Part shown: positions 7,946-10,474 of the stretch, piece after piece
How the letters are laid out: every line of letters starts with the position of its first letter
Numbering within the stretch: position 1 is the stretch's first letter
Source of the DNA: Chromatiaceae bacterium
GTDB lineage: Bacteria; Pseudomonadota; Gammaproteobacteria; Chromatiales; Chromatiaceae
Assembly (NCBI GenBank): GCA_012962365.1
Contig: DTXR01000409.1
Location: forward strand, 1 to 10,474
Reading direction: 5' to 3'
Length of the DNA stretch: 10,474 nt
Position numbers and translations under genes: made by a program
Notes under the pieces: model-generated
Told to the model about the DNA's origin: nothing
The model's database searches: none
What the model saw: the letters and a program-made list of their open reading frames with translations, nothing else

Positions 7946-9343
7946 TTAACCCGTCATATCAACAAAGAGGTTATACATGGCTGCCACCAAAGCTTCCACA
8001 TCTCGGGCATCATGGAAAAGATGGGTGGAGATGCGCAATGCATGCTCTTCCGGTCCGTCCAGGGTGACATGAAAATCCGTGGTGCGCACAATAAAGCCGT
8101 ATTCCTCACGCAGCCGATCACGGAATTCACTCATTGCTGCCCCATCAGTGCAATCATCAAATGGATTGAATGCTGTCAGCCCGCTGGAAAGCTCTGGCGC
8201 ATCCGGCGAATAGATCACCACGGAATCGCCGAACGCCTGACGTATTCTTAGCTTGCAATAGGCGCTCAGGGAAAGCACGTAGTTCTCGATGCGTTCGCGG
8301 CCAATGCTGTCCCACATGTCACAGGCGTCCGCCAGCGCCCGTTTGGCGGGATAATTATCGTTACCTACATACTGCAGCTGAAGTTGCAGACCAAAAAAGC
8401 CGTACTCTGCCAGTGAGCTGTTTATCGGCCAGAATACCTCTTGGCGATCAGACCAGTAATCACGCAATCTGTTTAGATTGTCCCGCACATAGAGAATGCC
8501 CGTGGCACCCGGTCCACACTGCCATTTGTGCCCGGAACCGGCATAAAAATCACAATCCATCTCATGGAAATCAAGATCGATCATGCCGATGGTATGGGCT
8601 CCGTCGATCAGAGTGGGAATGCCGTTGGGAACCGCCACTTCCTGACAGATGCGATTGGCTGGAAGGCGGGCGCCGGTCTTGTAGGTGATATGTGAAAAAA
8701 CGATCAGCCGGGTGGCAGGCGATACGGCATCAGCAAATGCATCTACATAACCCTGTTCCGTTGCATCCAGCACCGGAATCTCCACCTTGGTGAGGGTGAC
8801 TCCAAAACGCTGCTGTAATACATGCAGGGGAGAGGTTCCAGCCACATGTTCATGGTGTGTGTACAACACCTCATCACCGGGTTGCAGGTTCAGCCCTTCC
8901 AGCACGGTACACATGCCATCGGTGGTATTGCGATTGAGCACGATCTCATGCGTATCAGCACCCATTTGCGGGGCGATACGTGCCACGAGCTCGCTCATGT
9001 ACGGCCAGCTACCCCACTCGCCTCCCATCTCCGAAGGATCCCGTGCCACCAGTTTATTGTAGCGATTGAAGTTTGCAATGACATGCCTGGGCATGGAGCC
9101 CGTAGTGCCGACGTTCATATAGGTGGTACGAGGATCCAATACAAACTCGTGACCGATACGCCGCCAGAAACCTCTTTCCGATTCCCTGGCACTGGGCGAG
9201 AATGTATCCATCTTCTCCTCTTTGCCCGCCCATACCGGTGTGATGGCAGCCGCTGTTCCTCCCGTTGCTGCCGCACCGACGAGTCGCAGAAAACGGCGGC
9301 GATCCAATGTTATGGGTTTCTTTTTCCTGATTTCACTTTCCAT
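7946..9343 (-). CDS. Tat-exported class V aminotransferase-fold PLP enzyme (isopenicillin N epimerase-like)
   Basis: The 465-residue product carries a twin-arginine signal (LDRRRFLRLVG, residues 13-23, then an Ala/Gly-rich core and probable cleavage after VWA at 39), so it should be exported folded with its cofactor. The rest is a fold-type I PLP enzyme of the class V aminotransferase/cysteine desulfurase superfamily: NTTDG (139-143), HHEHVAGTSP (163-172), LIDGAHTIG (245-253, Asp247 to the pyridine nitrogen) and GSGHKWQCGPG (269-279, Lys273 as the PLP Schiff-base lysine). Automated annotation would probably say isopenicillin N epimerase, but the family is broad. A known Tat-exported relative in Pseudomonas is PvdN, which modifies a pyoverdine precursor in the periplasm. 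No siderophore gene is visible here. Start ATG 9343 is supported by AAGGGG 7 nt upstream and by the Tat motif position. The substrate is unknown. Confidence 0.9.
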   Translation of the reverse strand: MESEIRKKKPITLDRRRFLRLVGAAATGGTAAAITPVWAGKEEKMDTFSPSARESERGFWRRIGHEFVLDPRTTYMNVGTTGSMPRHVIANFNRYNKLVARDPSEMGGEWGSWPYMSELVARIAPQMGADTHEIVLNRNTTDGMCTVLEGLNLQPGDEVLYTHHEHVAGTSPLHVLQQRFGVTLTKVEIPVLDATEQGYVDAFADAVSPATRLIVFSHITYKTGARLPANRICQEVAVPNGIPTLIDGAHTIGMIDLDFHEMDCDFYAGSGHKWQCGPGATGILYVRDNLNRLRDYWSDRQEVFWPINSSLAEYGFFGLQLQLQYVGNDNYPAKRALADACDMWDSIGRERIENYVLSLSAYCKLRIRQAFGDSVVIYSPDAPELSSGLTAFNPFDDCTDGAAMSEFRDRLREEYGFIVRTTDFHVTLDGPEEHALRISTHLFHDARDVEALVAAMYNLFVDMTG

Positions 9344-9350
9344 TTCATAT

Positions 9351-9356
9351 CCCCTT
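9351..9356 (-). promoter_or_regulatory. Ribosome binding site of the Tat-exported PLP enzyme
   Basis: On the minus strand AAGGGG lies 7 nt before the ATG at 9343. It fixes this start over the longer open frame reaching 9388, whose extra 15 residues would run back into the stem-loop and displace the Tat motif from the N terminus. Confidence 0.7.
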
Positions 9357-9370
9357 GTTCTGATTGATAA

Positions 9371-9404
9371 AGACAGCCCGACAAACAAAGCTGCCGGGCT
9401 GTCT
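9371..9404 (-). terminator. Perfect 10-bp stem-loop upstream of PLP enzyme gene; terminator or attenuator
   Basis: AGACAGCCCG (9371-9380) and CGGGCTGTCT (9395-9404) are exact inverted repeats around a 14-nt loop. Read on the minus strand, the stem is followed by TTTATC, a short, imperfect U-tract. It may end transcripts from the prfC and bolA-like genes. It could also act in the leader of the PLP enzyme gene if the promoter lies upstream of it, since it ends only 27 nt before that start codon. Its structure is certain; its role is not. Confidence 0.55.
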
Positions 9405-9419
9405 CATGGTTCCAGAAGG

Positions 9420-9449
9420 GGTATACCAAGCCTGTGAATCAATTCACAA
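9420..9449 (-). promoter_or_regulatory. Candidate sigma-70 promoter for the PLP enzyme gene (weak)
   Basis: On the minus strand TTGTGA (9444-9449) and TATACC (9420-9425) are 18 nt apart, each matching four of six consensus bases. Transcription would start near 9413, upstream of the stem-loop. The -35 element overlaps the CRP-like palindrome. This is a low-confidence pattern match. Confidence 0.22.
9433..9448 (-). promoter_or_regulatory. CRP/Vfr-type operator, exact TGTGA-N6-TCACA
   Basis: TGTGAATCAATTCACA matches the cAMP-receptor-protein consensus at all ten specified positions. Its arms extend to 7 bp with a 2-bp centre. It lies in the 160-nt intergenic region, about 90 nt upstream of the PLP enzyme start codon on the same strand, and downstream of the bolA-like gene, so the PLP enzyme gene is the natural target. 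If the weak promoter at 9420-9449 is real, the site would cover its -35 and repression would be expected. Activation would need a start nearer 9399 (class II) or 9379 (class I). Confidence 0.55.
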
Positions 9450-9503
9450 ACCGGCGGTCGCACTGGGTCGGCAAGTACGATTCAGGCAGAACCGGGAAAA
9501 TAA

Positions 9504-9737
9504 CTATTCTGCTTCTGCGGGGGTCTTGGCGGAGGTGATCGACAAGGCGTGCAATTCATCAGAGGCGATTTGCGCCTGGATCGTCGCCAGCACCAGCCGG
9601 TGCCTTTGTATCAAGCTCTTACCCTCGAAAGCCGCACTTACAACCGCAGCTTCAAAATGGCGCCCATCGCCCGTAACCTTTACTTCGGCGTCCGGCAGAC
9701 CAGCCTTGATCAGTTCTTCGATTACACTCGTTTCCAT
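9504..9737 (-). CDS. BolA family protein, IbaG/YrbA-like
   Basis: BolA-family proteins are small cytoplasmic partners of monothiol glutaredoxins in iron-sulfur cluster handling. The 77-residue product fits the short IbaG/YrbA branch: VTGDGRHFEAAVVS (21-34), FEGKSLIQRHRLV (37-49) and ELHALSITSAKTPAE (61-75). These carry the GDGxHF, RHxxV-type and C-terminal His signatures of the family; His63 is the usual cluster-ligand position. It has no signal peptide or membrane segment. The ATG at 9737 lies 3 nt after the prfC stop with GGGAG about 9 nt upstream inside prfC, so co-transcription and coupling with prfC are likely. The symbol is left empty because the paralogue cannot be fixed from the sequence alone. 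Confidence 0.85.
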   Translation of the reverse strand: METSVIEELIKAGLPDAEVKVTGDGRHFEAAVVSAAFEGKSLIQRHRLVLATIQAQIASDELHALSITSAKTPAEAE

Positions 9738-9740
9738 TGT

Positions 9741-10474
9741 TTATAACTCCCGCGTAGACAGAAATTTCACTTCCGGCCAGCGTTCTTCAGTAAGATTAAG
9801 ATTCACCCGGGTGGGTGCAAGATAGACCAGTTGATCATCGCCATCCAGCGCCAGATTGTCGTGGGCTTTCACCTTGAATCGCTTCATCATCGCCTCATCG
9901 TCACACTGCACCCAGCGTGCGGTATAGACGTTGATAGGCTCGACGATGGCTTCGACACCGTACTCGGATTTCAACCGTGCGGCGGCCACTTCAAACTGCA
10001 GCACGCCCACGGCGCCGAGAATCAGGTCATTGTTGCGCAGCGGGCGAAATACCTGGGTAGCGCCTTCCTCGCAAAGCTGCAGTACGCCCTTCTGCAACGC
10101 CTTCATCTTCAACGGGTCTTTCAACACTACGCGGCGGAACAGCTCCGGCGCAAAGTAAGGCACACCTTCGTATTTAAGGTCCTCGCCTTCCGTAAAGGTG
10201 TCGCCGATCTGGATGGTGCCGTGATTGTGCAGACCGATGATGTCACCAGGAAACGCTTCTTCCACCTGCCGGCGGGCATCCGCCTGAAAGGTGATGGCGT
10301 TGGAGACTTGCACGGTCTTGTTGATGCGCACATGCTTCATCTTCATGCCTTTGCGGTAACTGCCCGAGCAGACGCGCAGGAAAGCAATGCGGTCACGATG
10401 GGCAGGATCCATATTCGCCTGGATCTTGAACACGAAGCCTGTAAACTTCTCTTCCGCCGGATCGACAACGCGCT
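9741..10474 (-). CDS. prfC: Peptide chain release factor 3, C-terminal half (partial)
   Basis: RF3 is the translational GTPase that recycles RF1/RF2 from the ribosome after peptide release. About 243 codons, just under half the protein, are visible. The gene enters from the right edge and the frame is open to the last bases, reading [16 protein letters not shown] and then [18 protein letters not shown], so there is no start codon in the window. RF3-specific signatures include [79 protein letters not shown] and [19 protein letters not shown], in the same order as E. coli RF3. The N-terminal GTPase domain lies outside. A bolA-like gene follows 3 nt after the TAA stop. Confidence 0.97.
   Translation of the reverse strand, partial: RVVDPAEEKFTGFVFKIQANMDPAHRDRIAFLRVCSGSYRKGMKMKHVRINKTVQVSNAITFQADARRQVEEAFPGDIIGLHNHGTIQIGDTFTEGEDLKYEGVPYFAPELFRRVVLKDPLKMKALQKGVLQLCEEGATQVFRPLRNNDLILGAVGVLQFEVAAARLKSEYGVEAIVEPINVYTARWVQCDDEAMMKRFKVKAHDNLALDGDDQLVYLAPTRVNLNLTEERWPEVKFLSTREL

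Noticed and set aside
9344..9388. Longer N terminus for the PLP enzyme
   Set aside because: The extension runs into the stem-loop, and ATG 9343 has AAGGGG at ideal spacing and places the Tat motif near the N terminus.
10431..10433. GTG as a start codon for the RF3 fragment
   Set aside because: The frame continues upstream with RF3-like residues (EEKFTGF), so this GTG is an internal valine codon of a gene cut by the window edge.

Overview
The window looks like a stretch of a gammaproteobacterial chromosome with a moderately high GC content. The C-terminal part of SucA, SucB, the C-terminal half of release factor 3 and the IbaG-type BolA protein all follow the Escherichia coli versions closely in motif order and length. 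SucB is 405 residues, with its lipoyl Lys and catalytic His/Asp at the E. coli positions. The species cannot be named from the sequence. No transposase, integrase, tRNA, rRNA or CRISPR array was seen.

Left part, plus strand (1-3828): a tight TCA-cycle operon. It holds the end of sucA (2-oxoglutarate dehydrogenase E1), sucB (E2), a class I [4Fe-4S] fumarase and a small exported protein of unknown function. The genes abut or overlap (0 nt, 1 nt and a 4-nt ATGA overlap), so they are probably co-transcribed and translationally coupled. The E3 gene (lpd) and sucCD do not follow sucB here. A 79-nt convergent gap with two weak hairpins separates this operon from the next block.

Middle and right, minus strand (10474 down to 3908): read in transcription order, the genes are prfC (partial), a BolA/IbaG-family gene 3 nt later, a 160-nt intergenic region, a Tat-exported class V PLP enzyme, a periplasmic solute-binding protein (SBP) and a large membrane GGDEF-EAL protein. 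The 160-nt region holds an exact TGTGA-N6-TCACA CRP/Vfr-type palindrome and a perfect 10-bp stem-loop. The SBP and GGDEF-EAL genes are 6 nt apart and no ABC permease or ATPase gene is present.

The most interesting part is this last trio. An orphan amino-acid-type SBP directly upstream of a membrane c-di-GMP synthase/phosphodiesterase resembles the Vibrio cholerae NspS-MbaA arrangement. The exported PLP enzyme, related to the class that includes isopenicillin-N-epimerase-like proteins and PvdN, sits upstream on the same strand. A working hypothesis is a periplasmic circuit: the PLP enzyme makes or removes an amino-acid-like signal, the SBP binds it, and the sensor domain of the GGDEF-EAL protein turns it into a c-di-GMP change, possibly under cAMP-CRP control. 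The gene identities are well supported. The functional link between them is inference.
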